From: an uncultured Candidatus Entotheonella sp. | GTDB taxonomy: Bacteria > Tectomicrobia > Entotheonellia > Entotheonellales > Entotheonellaceae | Direction: 5' to 3' | Length of the DNA: 64,000 nt | Assembly: GCA_958295825.1 (NCBI GenBank) | Contig: OY282375.1 | Location: 558,001 to 622,000 of the forward strand | In this document: piece by piece, positions 1 to 8,310 of the stretch | Numbering within the stretch: position 1 is the first letter of the stretch | Layout: each line of letters starts with the position of its first letter | Notes under the pieces: generated by a model | What the model saw: only the letters and a program-made list of their open reading frames with translations | The model's database searches: none | What the model was told of the DNA's origin: nothing | Position numbers and translations under genes: made by a program

Positions 1-236
1 GCGTCGTAGGTCTCGCCGGCGAGAACGACGCCCCCGGCGGCAATGTCGTAGTAGCCAGGGAAGACGTCCTTCGTGGCGGTGCGTTTCTGAACGCACAGGT
101 CGCCGCAGGAGTTGAAGATCAGAATGTAGGTGCTGCGGTGCGGCAGGCGGTTCTGCCGCATGTCGCGGCGGGGCGTGGAGCCGACGACACGATTCTGGTC
201 ATCGACGATGGCGACGATTTCATCGGCGGGATTCAT
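1..236 (-). CDS. NUDIX hydrolase, YfcD/Idi-like (C-terminus cut by window edge)
   Basis: About 78 N-terminal residues are present, from an ATG at 236. The residues RTATKDVFPG and DIAAGGVVLAGE resemble the E. coli YfcD/isopentenyl-diphosphate isomerase branch of the NUDIX family, where this segment (RTETKDFLPG, DATAGGVV) leads into the Nudix box. The box itself, with its metal-binding glutamates, would begin just where the window stops, so catalytic competence cannot be judged. Family members hydrolyse nucleoside-diphosphate-linked substrates; the substrate here is unknown. The gene lies 17 bp downstream of the LLM oxidoreductase on the same strand and may be co-transcribed with it. Confidence 0.8.
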   Translation of the reverse strand, partial: MNPADEIVAIVDDQNRVVGSTPRRDMRQNRLPHRSTYILIFNSCGDLCVQKRTATKDVFPGYYDIAAGGVVLAGETYD

Positions 237-253
237 GCTGCCCCCCTCTGCGC

Positions 254-1090
254 TCATCCGTGCTGCCGAACCAGTTCGGCGCGTTGTTCCAACAGCGGCA
301 GCACCTCATCGCGCGGCGCCGGCGGCAGGTGAAACAGCAGGCGTTCCACGCCGGCCTCGGCGTAGGCGTCGATCACCTCGGACTTGGGCGCGGCGCCGAA
401 GATGGTGACGGGGATGTCCGCGCGACCGGCTGCGGCCGCCAGCCGGTTCAACTCGTCGATACGGGCTTTGAAATCGGCGCGCCGGCCGATGGGCATCCAG
501 CCGTCGCCGTAGCGCACGACGCGTTGCAGGGTGTTGCCGCCGTCGCCGCCAATCATGACGGGCGGATGGGGCTTCTGGATAGGCTTGGGCCACTGCCAGA
601 TGGGGTCGAAATCGACGAACTCGCCGTGGTATTCGGCGGCGTCCTCGGTCCAGATCTGCTGCATGGCTTCGATGCGCTCGCGCAGCACCTTCCAGCGGCG
701 GGTGGGGTCGGTGCCGTGGTTTTCCATCTCTTCGCGATTCCAGCCGCCGCCGATGCCGAAGAGGACGCGGCCGCCGGAGATGAAGTCGAGACTGGCGACT
801 TCCTTGGCCAGGGTGATGGGGTCGCGCTCGATGACCAGGCAAATGCCGGTGCCGAGCATGAGCCGCTCGGTGGCGGCGGCGACGGCGCCCAAGGCGACGA
901 ACGGATCGAGCGTGTGGGAATACTCCTTGGGAAGCTCGCCGCCACCAGGGAAGGGGCTGCGGCGGCTGGTCGGGATGTGGGTGTGCTCGGGAACGAACAG
1001 CGACTCGAAGCCGTGCCCTTCAGCCGCGCGCCCCAGGGACACCGGATCGATCGCGTAATCGGTGGGAAACATGTAGACGCCAAACTTCAT
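254..1090 (-). CDS. LLM class (luciferase-like) flavin/F420-dependent oxidoreductase
   Basis: A protein of 278 residues with the luciferase-like TIM-barrel pattern. It starts MKFGVYMFPTDYAI, has LMLGTGICLVIERDP and TLAKEVASLDFISGGRVLFG in the first half, and PPVMIGGDGGNTLQRVVRYGDGW in the second half. These are hallmarks of the F420/FMN-dependent LLM family. The inner ATG at 1090 is preferred over the upstream ATG at 1108 because AGGAG lies 9 nt before it and the barrel starts there. Proteins of this type reduce or mono-oxygenate small organic substrates in the cytoplasm; substrate and cofactor cannot be read from the sequence. It is divergently transcribed from the ABC operon. Confidence 0.88.
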   Translation of the reverse strand: MKFGVYMFPTDYAIDPVSLGRAAEGHGFESLFVPEHTHIPTSRRSPFPGGGELPKEYSHTLDPFVALGAVAAATERLMLGTGICLVIERDPITLAKEVASLDFISGGRVLFGIGGGWNREEMENHGTDPTRRWKVLRERIEAMQQIWTEDAAEYHGEFVDFDPIWQWPKPIQKPHPPVMIGGDGGNTLQRVVRYGDGWMPIGRRADFKARIDELNRLAAAAGRADIPVTIFGAAPKSEVIDAYAEAGVERLLFHLPPAPRDEVLPLLEQRAELVRQHG

Positions 1091-1304
1091 GAACTCGTTC
1101 TCCTGCATTGTTGTGCTGATTTACGGCTGAAGTCGCGTGGGTGTCGGTGAACCCGACGCGCAAGTGTACGGCAGGCGTCTTGCGGGGCGCAACGCGCGGG
1201 GTTGCCAACATGCGGCGCGGTGGCTAGAATACTGCCTGTTTCGCCACATCACGTCGTTGTGCCATTCCAAACAACAACATCTTTGCCCGAATAAGGAGCG
1301 GTGA

Positions 1305-2261
1305 TTGATTACCGTCAGGGACCTTTCCATGCGTTACGGTTCGGTGGTGGCGCTGCGCAACGCGACGTTTGCCGTGCAGCGCGGTGAGGTCGTCGGACTT
1401 CTGGGGCCGAACGGCGCCGGCAAGTCGACGACCATGAAAATCCTCACCACCTACCTCTATCCCACTTCGGGCAGCGCCGTGGTGGGCGACAAGGACGTGC
1501 TCACCTCCCCCCTGGAAGTCCGGCAACTCATCGGCTATCTCCCCGAAACCTTGCCGCTTTACCCCAACGCCGACGTGCACACCTATCTCCAATTCGTGGG
1601 CAAGGCGCGAGGGCTGCAGGGTGCGATGCTGCGCGAGCGCACGGACTGGGTGGTGCAGCGCTGCGGCTTGGCGCCCATGTACCGCAAGCTGACCCGGGAA
1701 CTGTCCAAGGGCTACCGGCAGCGGGTCGGGCTGGCGCAGGCGCTGATCCACGATCCGCAGGTGATCATGCTCGACGAGCCGACGTCCGGTCTCGATCCGC
1801 ACCAGATTCTCGAAATTCGCCACCTGATTCGCCACTTGGCGCGGGACAAGACCGTGTTGCTCTCCACCCACATTCTGCAGGAGGTGGAGGCGGTGGCGGA
1901 CCGCATTGTCATCATCAACAACGGCCTCATCGTAGGCGACGGCACGCCGCAGGAATTGAACCAGCGGGCGCAACAGCGACAGCGGCTGCAACTGGCGGTG
2001 AGCGCGGCGCGTGCGGAGGTGGAGGCGGCGCTGAACCAATTGCCGGCCATCGGTCAGGTGCGGTACGACGAAACAGTGGACGGCTTCGAGCACTTCACGG
2101 TGGACGCGGCGCACGGCGCGCAGTTATGGCAGCAGGTGAGCGAGCTGGTACGCGCCAGGGGCTGGCAGGTGGGAATCCTGGCGCCGCAGGTTGGCACCCT
2201 GGAAGAGACCTTTCTGGCCCTGACTGCCCCCAAGAACGGCGCTTCGGGACGACAAGGATAA
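1305..2261 (+). CDS. ABC transporter ATP-binding protein, gliding/ABC-2 type (GldA-like)
   Basis: A protein of 318 residues. Walker A is GPNGAGKST near residue 39; the signature is LSKGYRQRVGLAQALIHDP and Walker B is VIMLDEPTSGLDP, followed by the H-loop LSTHILQEVEAVADRI. A C-terminal extension of about 100 residues is typical of ABC-2 exporter and GldA-type ATPases. The start is a TTG at 1305, with AAGGAG at 1293-1298 six bases upstream; the first ATG (1329) would cut into the first beta strand. It is the first gene of an operon with the GldF-GldG fusion (7-bp gap) and the DUF4340 gene. The ATPase would energise that membrane complex. A paralogue sits at 24762-25730. Confidence 0.92.
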   Translation: MITVRDLSMRYGSVVALRNATFAVQRGEVVGLLGPNGAGKSTTMKILTTYLYPTSGSAVVGDKDVLTSPLEVRQLIGYLPETLPLYPNADVHTYLQFVGKARGLQGAMLRERTDWVVQRCGLAPMYRKLTRELSKGYRQRVGLAQALIHDPQVIMLDEPTSGLDPHQILEIRHLIRHLARDKTVLLSTHILQEVEAVADRIVIINNGLIVGDGTPQELNQRAQQRQRLQLAVSAARAEVEAALNQLPAIGQVRYDETVDGFEHFTVDAAHGAQLWQQVSELVRARGWQVGILAPQVGTLEETFLALTAPKNGASGRQG

Positions 2262-2268
2262 GGGAACC

Positions 2269-4764
2269 ATGCGGAATCTCGGCACTATTTTTCGTTGGGA
2301 ATTGGCCTCGTATTACCGGTCGGCCATCGGCTACATCTTCATGATCGTCTTCCTGCTGCTCAGCGTCGGGCTGTTCATGACGCCGTTCTTCACGCTGCTG
2401 ATCGCCGACATGCGCAGCTTCTTCAACACCCTGCCGCTCATCATGTGTATCTTCCTGCCGGCGGTGACCATGCGCATCTGGGCCGAGGAGAGAAAGCAGA
2501 ACACCTGGGAAATGCTGCTGACCTTCCCGATGCGGTCGCACGAATTGGTGCTGGGGAAGTTCTTTGCCGGCCTGGTGTTCTTCGCCATCGCGCTGGCCGG
2601 CACCCTGACGATTCCGTGGATGCTGGCGTCGCTCGGCAATCCCGATTTCGGGCCGATCACCGGCGCCTACCTGGGCGCCATTTTGCTGGGCGCGTTTTTC
2701 CTGGCGCTGGGGCTGTTCATCTCGAGCCTGTGCAGCGACCAGATCGTTGCCTTCGTGGTGACGCTGCTGGCGTGCTTCGCGCTGTTTTTCCTTGGCACGG
2801 AGTTCCTGGCGCGCTACGTGGACAGCGCTTGGCCGGGCCTGGGCGTGTTCCTGGCCGACGTGGTCGGCTTCACGGGGCATTACAACCCGTTCACGCGCGG
2901 CATCGTCACCATCGGCAACATCTTGTATTTCGTCATCTGGACGGCAATTTTCCTGTTCCTGAACGGCCTGTTGCTGGAAATTCGCAGCCGCCCGGCGGCG
3001 CGCCGCACGTTCGCCGGCGCGGTGCTGCTGAGCCTGGGCATCGGGCTGGCGTGCAACTGGATCTTCGCCGGTCAGCACATCGGGCGCTTCGACCTGACGG
3101 AGGACAAGCTGTACACGGTCTCCGATGCCTCGGTGAAGATTCTGCGTGATCTGGACGTGCCGGTGCAGATGAAGCTGTACATCACGCCGAGCGACAAGAT
3201 GCCGACTGAAATGCGCTACCTGGAGCGCGACATTCTTGACAAGCTGGAGGAGATGCGGCTGGCCAGCGGCGGCAATCTGGTGATGCGCACCATTCACATG
3301 GAAACGGCCAACGTGATCCAGCAACAGGAGCCGGGCGATCTGCCGCCGGAGCCCGAGGACGAGGAGGGGGCGGTGGAGAAGCGGCTGCTGAGCAAGGGGG
3401 TGCGGCCGTTTACGGTGCAGGCGCTGCGCGAGGACGAGGTGATCAACAAGCTGGTGTACGCGGCGATCGGGGTGGCCTACAAGAATCAGGAAGAGGAAAT
3501 CATCCCGCGGCTGCTGCCGAACGATCTGGACAACTTGGAATACCGACTGATCAATATCGTCTATAAGGTGAGTCGCAAGGAGCAGCCTGTTGTGGCGCTG
3601 TTCGCGCCGAAGCAGGCGGTCAGCATTCCGCCGGAGCTCATGGAACTGTACCGGCGCATGAACCGCCCGATTCCGCAGACGGAGGATCCGTATCAGAGCC
3701 TGGAGCGGTTGCTGCAGGTCGAGCGCTACGACGTGCGGCGGCTGGATACGGATGGCTCGGCCACCATCGCGCCAGAAGTGGACACGGTGGTCGTCATCAA
3801 CCCGCGTACCCTGTCGGACCGGGAGCGTTGGGACCTGAACCGCGCCCTGCACGAGGGCAAGTCGGTGTTCCTGGCCGTCCAGAACTACCGCTGGGACTAC
3901 CACGTGGAGCAGCAGGTGGTGGCCATGACCCGGCAGGACGAGACCCCGCAGGTGAACGACTGGCTGAGTCATTTCGGGTTGGAGATCGATCCGCAGATTC
4001 TCATGGACGTCAATCACGGGCCGCTGACCATCCGAGGCGGGTCCAATCCGCTGCTGGGCCGCGGCATTACCCTGAACTTGCCGACGCACATCCGGCTGAC
4101 CCAGGTGTCGATGAACACGGACGTGCCGATTACCAACCGTCTGTCACCACTGTTCTACCTGTGGGGCAGCGCGCTGAACGTGAGCCCGGAGGTTCTGCGG
4201 GAAAACGGCTTGGAACACACGGTGCTGCTGACGACGAGTCCGCTGGCGTGGTCACTGGACCAGGACGTGTCCATGACGCCGGAGAACCTGCAGCGGCCCG
4301 ACGTGGAGGGGCAGCGTTTTCCGCTGGCTGTGCTGGCGCGCGGGCAGTTTCCCGACGTCTACGCCGGCGTGGAGCGTCCGGCCTGGGAACCGCCGCCGGC
4401 GCAGCCCGGCGCCCCGGCGCCGACGCCGCCGATAGACGAGCCGCTCGGCGATCCGCAGCCGGCGCCCGGCAAGCTGTTGCTGGTGGGTAACGCGCAGATG
4501 TTCCACCGCAATTTCCTCTCCGGCGGCCACGCGGATTTCTTCCTGAACAGCATCGACGCCCTGACGCTGGGCGATGAATTGGTGAACGTGCGCAGCAAGA
4601 AGCGAATCAACCGCAGCATCAGCAAGCCCAGCGCGGCGACGCGGCAGTTCTGGCGGGTGATGAACCTGGGACTGGTGAATCTGGGCATTGCGGTGGTCGG
4701 TATCGGTGGGGCGGTGATTCGCCGGCGGGCTCGGGCGGCCTACACGGCGGCGCAAGCGGCGTAA
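2269..4764 (+). CDS. GldF-GldG fusion: ABC-2 permease joined to auxiliary GldG-type domain
   Basis: A protein of 831 residues. Residues 1 to about 240 are an ABC-2/GldF permease with six hydrophobic helices (first one about residues 20-42) and the motif RIWAEERKQNTWEMLLTFPMR. A helix near 250-265 (VLLSLGIGLACNWIFAG) leads into a GldG-like periplasmic region beginning near RFDLTEDKLYTVSDAS. It runs to a proline-rich stretch (PPPAQPGAPAPTPP) and a final transmembrane helix at about 800-820. In Flavobacterium, GldF and GldG are separate; fusions like this occur in non-gliding bacteria, where the cargo is unknown. It is co-transcribed with the ATPase and DUF4340 genes. The paralogous fusion is at 22355-24772. 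Confidence 0.9.
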   Translation: MRNLGTIFRWELASYYRSAIGYIFMIVFLLLSVGLFMTPFFTLLIADMRSFFNTLPLIMCIFLPAVTMRIWAEERKQNTWEMLLTFPMRSHELVLGKFFAGLVFFAIALAGTLTIPWMLASLGNPDFGPITGAYLGAILLGAFFLALGLFISSLCSDQIVAFVVTLLACFALFFLGTEFLARYVDSAWPGLGVFLADVVGFTGHYNPFTRGIVTIGNILYFVIWTAIFLFLNGLLLEIRSRPAARRTFAGAVLLSLGIGLACNWIFAGQHIGRFDLTEDKLYTVSDASVKILRDLDVPVQMKLYITPSDKMPTEMRYLERDILDKLEEMRLASGGNLVMRTIHMETANVIQQQEPGDLPPEPEDEEGAVEKRLLSKGVRPFTVQALREDEVINKLVYAAIGVAYKNQEEEIIPRLLPNDLDNLEYRLINIVYKVSRKEQPVVALFAPKQAVSIPPELMELYRRMNRPIPQTEDPYQSLERLLQVERYDVRRLDTDGSATIAPEVDTVVVINPRTLSDRERWDLNRALHEGKSVFLAVQNYRWDYHVEQQVVAMTRQDETPQVNDWLSHFGLEIDPQILMDVNHGPLTIRGGSNPLLGRGITLNLPTHIRLTQVSMNTDVPITNRLSPLFYLWGSALNVSPEVLRENGLEHTVLLTTSPLAWSLDQDVSMTPENLQRPDVEGQRFPLAVLARGQFPDVYAGVERPAWEPPPAQPGAPAPTPPIDEPLGDPQPAPGKLLLVGNAQMFHRNFLSGGHADFFLNSIDALTLGDELVNVRSKKRINRSISKPSAATRQFWRVMNLGLVNLGIAVVGIGGAVIRRRARAAYTAAQAA

Positions 4765-4825
4765 GTAAATCAGACGCCGAACCGCTGAGCGGACGGCGTC
4801 GAACGCGGGAAAAGGGATTCGTGGC

Positions 4826-6736
4826 ATGAGTGGTAAGCGGTTGTTGCCCTTGGCGGCAATTCTGGTTGTGCTGGTAGTCGTGGCGCTAATGGTCAAACGT
4901 CAACCGACGCCGACGCGCCTGGTGGACGAAGTGGGCTGGGAACGTCTGGCGCCGGATTCGCTGCGGGCGGAGATGATCAGCGGCATTGATCTTTACCAGG
5001 GCGGTCAGCCGGATCAGGTGCTGAGCCTGCGGCGCCAAGGCGATCGCTGGCAGGTGCCGAGCTACTTCAACGCGCCGGTGCGGCCGAGGAGAATTGAGGT
5101 GCTGCTGGAGCAGATCGGTAGTCTGGAGGGCGAACTGCGCGCCGACCGCGCCGAGTTGTTGGGTGAATTCGACCTGGAGGAGCAGCAGGCGCTGCACCTG
5201 CGGGTGTACACCGACGACGAGACGGAACCGGCGCTGCACCTGCTGGCGGGCAAGGGCGCCCGACGGAGCGGTTTCGTGCGCTTGCTGGATGATTCGCGGG
5301 TGTACAACGTCGATCTGAATCTGCACAGCGTGGCCGGGCTGTGGGGCGAGAGCCTCGGCAACGTGCCGGAAGCCGAAACGTGGTTGCAACTGCGGATGAA
5401 CGAAATTCCGAGCGAGGAGGTCGTCGGCCTGGAATTGGAGTCGCCGCGCGGGCATTTCCGGTTTTCGCGCCTCGAGCCCGAGGACGCCGAAGCTGCGGAA
5501 GGCGAGGCGGAAGCGAAGCGGCTATGGCGGGTTGAGGCGCCGGCTGTTGACTACGAGGTGAACCAGCAATTGCTCGATCGCCTCGCGGTGGCTTTGGGCA
5601 CGCTGCGTGCCGATGACATCGTCGATGGCAGCAAAGTAGCGGAATACGGACTGGCGGACGGCGTTTACCGGGCCACCCTTACCGTGCAGTCGGGTGACGG
5701 AGCGGCGCGCCAGGTGGCCATGCGGTTCGGTCACGAAATTCCGGGTCCCGACATGGATGGTGCGCGTTACGGCATTTTGGAAGAGGGCGAGACCGTTTAC
5801 GCGGTTCCGGGCTGGTCGTTCAGGCAATTCTTCCCCAAGGGCAAGTCGCTGCTGAACCTGCCGGGGCTGTACCTGCAAAAGGACGACGTGCAGCAGATTG
5901 CCTTGTTCTCCGCCGGCAACACGGTACGGCTGTCGCGCGCCGCCGCTGCCGGGCCGGTTGCGGAAGGGGAGGCGGAAGCTGCGCCGGCGCCCTGGGCAAT
6001 GGACGAGCCGTCGCTGGGCTTCTTGGTGAAGCAGGACGGCGTGGAAGCCCTGGCCGGATTCCTGTCGCGCTTCGTGCCCGACGGCATGGCACCGGCGAAC
6101 GGCGCCACCGTTCCCGCCGCCGATTCGGCGCCGCGTGTGGAGATCACCATGCGGGATGCCTCGCGCCACCTGATTCACTTGGCCGCCGAGCCCGCCGGGC
6201 CGGGTGGACAGGTCGTGTACGTCAGTGGGCAGGACATACCGTTTGTCATTGAAGACGCCGCCCGCGCGGAGTTGTTTCCGCCGCTGGGCGCCTTGATGGA
6301 ACTGCCCCTCCTGCCCATACAGCCCCAGGACGTTATCGGCCTGACCTGGCAGCAGGCGGACGGCGCCTGGACGCTGGCGCGCCAAGCCGACGCCGAAACG
6401 CCCGCTCCCTGGCGATATCCCGACGCGCCCGACGCGCCCGTGAACGCCCAAGCGGTCAACGAACTCCTGATTACCACCGCCGGCCTTACCGCCGACGACT
6501 GGCTCGAGAATCCTCCCGCCACCGCCCTCAACGACCCGCTCCTCGTGGTCACCCTGACGCGCAGCGACGGCGCTCGCGGCCGCATCACCGTCGGCCCACT
6601 TCTCGCCGATTCTCAAGACCACTTCGCCCGCTTCGAAGGCGCCCCCGGCCTGTTCGTGTTGTCCGCCGACACATACGGCAAGCTGGTCGAAGCCCTCGGT
6701 AAGGTCCGTCCTGGCGCTGCTCCTGCGGAGCCGTAG
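4826..6736 (+). CDS. DUF4340 domain-containing membrane-anchored protein
   Basis: A protein of 636 residues. One N-terminal transmembrane segment (residues 5-24, LLPLAAILVVLVVVALMV) anchors a long extracytoplasmic part. That part repeats DUF4340-type modules: pairs of WQVP/WTLA-type strands with LADDWLEN, GRITVGPLL and FVLSADTYGKLVEAL near the end. DUF4340 proteins are encoded beside GldFG-like ABC genes and are thought to be accessory subunits; their biochemical role is unknown. The last ~40 codons are present a second time at 7113-7230. The next base after the stop begins a scrap of a TPR gene on the other strand, so the native downstream context has been disrupted. Confidence 0.85.
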   Translation: MSGKRLLPLAAILVVLVVVALMVKRQPTPTRLVDEVGWERLAPDSLRAEMISGIDLYQGGQPDQVLSLRRQGDRWQVPSYFNAPVRPRRIEVLLEQIGSLEGELRADRAELLGEFDLEEQQALHLRVYTDDETEPALHLLAGKGARRSGFVRLLDDSRVYNVDLNLHSVAGLWGESLGNVPEAETWLQLRMNEIPSEEVVGLELESPRGHFRFSRLEPEDAEAAEGEAEAKRLWRVEAPAVDYEVNQQLLDRLAVALGTLRADDIVDGSKVAEYGLADGVYRATLTVQSGDGAARQVAMRFGHEIPGPDMDGARYGILEEGETVYAVPGWSFRQFFPKGKSLLNLPGLYLQKDDVQQIALFSAGNTVRLSRAAAAGPVAEGEAEAAPAPWAMDEPSLGFLVKQDGVEALAGFLSRFVPDGMAPANGATVPAADSAPRVEITMRDASRHLIHLAAEPAGPGGQVVYVSGQDIPFVIEDAARAELFPPLGALMELPLLPIQPQDVIGLTWQQADGAWTLARQADAETPAPWRYPDAPDAPVNAQAVNELLITTAGLTADDWLENPPATALNDPLLVVTLTRSDGARGRITVGPLLADSQDHFARFEGAPGLFVLSADTYGKLVEALGKVRPGAAPAEP

Positions 6737-6743
6737 GTTGCAA

Positions 6744-6797
6744 GTCTGCAATCACACGGTCGTGCACGCCTTTTCTGAGGTAAGTCGTACCTTGATT
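6744..6797 (-). pseudogene. TPR gene scrap
   Basis: Read on the minus strand, 18 codons give NQGTTYLRKGVHDRVIAD. They align without gaps to NRGTAYRSTGMHDRAIAD of the TPR protein encoded at 7501-8310 (its codons at 7609-7662). I count 42 of 54 identical bases. It has no start of its own and stands 7 bp after the DUF4340 stop codon. It shows that TPR-gene sequence once abutted the DUF4340 gene here. Confidence 0.6.
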
Positions 6798-6832
6798 GCT
6801 TTGCCGATAGGTAAAACCTGCCAACCGACCCA

Positions 6833-7078
6833 TCAAGCCCCCACGGGAATGCTCAACTCGACGCCGGCCTTATCCACTGGGTGCAGGCCCTTGGGTAGCG
6901 GGTCGCCGTGTTCTCGACAGGATTCGATGAGCTTCCTCGCCACGTCTTGGGAGATTTCAACCGTTTCGGCCACGGTTCTGCCTTGAGCCACAAGACCGGG
7001 CAAATCATCGGAGGTCGCAAGGTACGCGCCCGTTTCCAACTGCCTGATCTGAAGACGCAGGCGGTATTCCTCCGACAT
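6833..7078 (-). CDS. HicB-like antitoxin, solitary
   Basis: A protein of 81 residues: a partial RNase-H-like HicB fold with GAYLATSDDLPGLVAQGRT followed by VAETVEISQDVARKLIESC. This is the common HicB/DUF1902 pattern. An excellent AAAGGAGG Shine-Dalgarno lies six bases before the ATG at 7078, so translation is likely. HicB normally neutralises the HicA mRNA interferase and autorepresses the operon. No HicA-like ORF (about 60-80 residues with the conserved histidine) is visible on either side, so this is an orphan. It sits inside a 376-bp gap between the two copies of the DUF4340 3' end. Confidence 0.72.
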   Translation of the reverse strand: MSEEYRLRLQIRQLETGAYLATSDDLPGLVAQGRTVAETVEISQDVARKLIESCREHGDPLPKGLHPVDKAGVELSIPVGA

Positions 7079-7112
7079 ATTGTCCTCCTTTCACGCGCTG
7101 CTACAGTTTTCA

Positions 7113-7230
7113 TCTCGCCGATTCCCAAAACCACTTCGCCCGCTTCGAAGGCGCTCCCGGCTTGTTCGTGCTGTCTGCCGACACATACGGCAAGCTGGTC
7201 GAAGCCCTCGGTAGGGTTCGCCCTGGCGCG
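7113..7230 (+). pseudogene. Second copy of the DUF4340 3' end
   Basis: Positions 7113-7230 align to 6601-6718, inside the intact DUF4340 gene, at an offset of 512 bp. There are about ten to twelve mismatches in 118 bp. In the DUF4340 frame nearly all are synonymous; only D-to-N and K-to-R changes alter the protein in the well-aligned part. It therefore descends from a separately evolving functional homologue, not from decay of a local copy. It retains FARFEGAPGLFVLSADTYGK but has no start and loses the stop, running on into unrelated codons. It resembles the displaced gene end left when an integrative element replaces a gene's 3' terminus. Confidence 0.75.
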
Positions 7231-7263
7231 GCGTCTGTGGGGGCGCAGGCGGTGCTGCGTTTG

Positions 7264-7401
7264 TCAGGATCGGTCTTCTTGCTGACGAAAAATCTCGGTG
7301 ACCAGCACGTCGTACCTGGGATTTGCTTCGATCAAATAGATGATGGGCGCCGTGTCAAATCCCACCACTGTCACACCTGCCAAGGCGTCGTCCAGAGTCA
7401 T
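7264..7401 (-). pseudogene. Truncated PIN-domain (VapC-type) toxin
   Basis: Starting at the ATG at 7401, 45 residues read VVGFDTAPIIYLIEANPRYD near the N-terminus, the first beta-strand and acidic residue of a PIN ribonuclease domain (FDTxxIIYLIE). It stops after EIFRQQEDRS, removing the other acidic residues of the PIN active site. A full VapC-type toxin is about 130 residues. The remnant directly follows an antitoxin tail, the normal VapB-VapC order. Confidence 0.6.
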
Positions 7402-7413
7402 CGTTTAGGGTCT

Positions 7414-7500
7414 TCATTCCTTGCGAAGCCCATCAACAAACTCTTGCGCGTCTACATCCTCCCAAACTTCTTTCCCCGATCCGCGCAACTCCAGAATGCT
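7414..7500 (-). pseudogene. Antitoxin C-terminal remnant (VapB-type)
   Basis: Twenty-eight codons without a start read LELRGSGKEVW then EDVDAQEFVDGLRKE before a TGA at 7416-7414. This RGSGKxxW plus DAxEFVxxLR tail recurs at the C-terminus of small antitoxins encoded just before PIN toxins. It is directly downstream of, and in the same frame as, the TPR gene's stop codon, so the antitoxin's DNA-binding half has been replaced by TPR sequence. Confidence 0.5.
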
Positions 7501-8310
7501 TCACTTGCCGGGCTCCTGTGGAGTGGTGCGCGCCAAATCGTGCACCGCCTTTTCCAGCCGGCGGCGGTGCTCGGTATCGTCGGGGTTTAACCGTATTGCC
7601 TCGTTGTAGTCTGCAATCGCACGGTCGTGCATACCCGTGCTGCGGTATGCCGTGCCGCGATTGACATAGGCGCTGGCATGTTGCGGATCAAGGCGTATCG
7701 CCTCGTCATAGTCCGCAATTGCTTCCTGATACCGGCCAAGTGTGTCCTTCGCCACGCCTCTATTGGTGTAGGCTTTGACATGTTGCGGATCAATACGTAT
7801 CGCCCTGTCATAGTCCACAATCGCTTCCTCATGCCGGTCAAGGGCCTTCTTGACGTTCCCTCTGTTGTAATAGGCATTGGCAAGTTGCGGATCAAGGCGC
7901 ACCGCCTCGCCATAATCCGCCATCGCTTCCTCATGCCGGCCAAGAGCCTTCTCAGCGTTTCCTCTGTTGTAATAGGCACTGGCATGTTGCGGATCAAGGC
8001 GTATCGCCTCGCCATAATCCGCCATCGCTTCCTCATACCAGCCAAGAGCTTTCTTAGCGTTTCCTCTGTTGTAGCAGGCTACGGCAAGTTGCGGATCAAT
8101 ACGTATCGCCTCGTCATAATCCGCCATCGCTTCCTCATGCCGGCCCCATGCGTCCTTGGCGTTTCCTCTGTTGTTGTAGTAGGCCGCGGCTTGGCGGGGC
8201 TTCAGCTCAAGAGCGCGATCGTAGTCGGCGATCGCCTGCTCGTACTTGCCTGATGCGGCTCTGACGTTGGCTCTTTGAAAGTAATGCTCGCTGATTACGC
8301 CGTTATTCAT
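7501..8310 (-). CDS. TPR-repeat protein
   Basis: A protein of 269 residues made of about seven 34-residue tetratricopeptide units (pattern AxAYYNRGNAxxxxGxxEEAxADYDEAIRLDPQ). TPRs are protein-protein interaction scaffolds. The ATG at 8310 overlaps the 3' end of the upstream FRG-like gene by 8 bp and has GGAGG 11 nt upstream, so translation is probably coupled. Taken with that gene it has the same architecture as the single FRG-TPR protein at 9297-11273, but split in two. Its 3' end runs straight into the antitoxin remnant, which suggests that its C-terminus was set by a recombination event. Confidence 0.8.
   Translation of the reverse strand: MNNGVISEHYFQRANVRAASGKYEQAIADYDRALELKPRQAAAYYNNRGNAKDAWGRHEEAMADYDEAIRIDPQLAVACYNRGNAKKALGWYEEAMADYGEAIRLDPQHASAYYNRGNAEKALGRHEEAMADYGEAVRLDPQLANAYYNRGNVKKALDRHEEAIVDYDRAIRIDPQHVKAYTNRGVAKDTLGRYQEAIADYDEAIRLDPQHASAYVNRGTAYRSTGMHDRAIADYNEAIRLNPDDTEHRRRLEKAVHDLARTTPQEPGK

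Noticed and set aside
260..1150. Long open frame opposite the LLM oxidoreductase gene
   Set aside because: It is antisense to a clearly recognisable protein and has no family resemblance; high GC content keeps antisense frames open.
2095..4089. 664-codon open frame antisense to the GldF-GldG fusion
   Set aside because: Its composition (rich in H, R, Q) is that of a shadow frame. The sense protein has complete motifs and ribosome sites.
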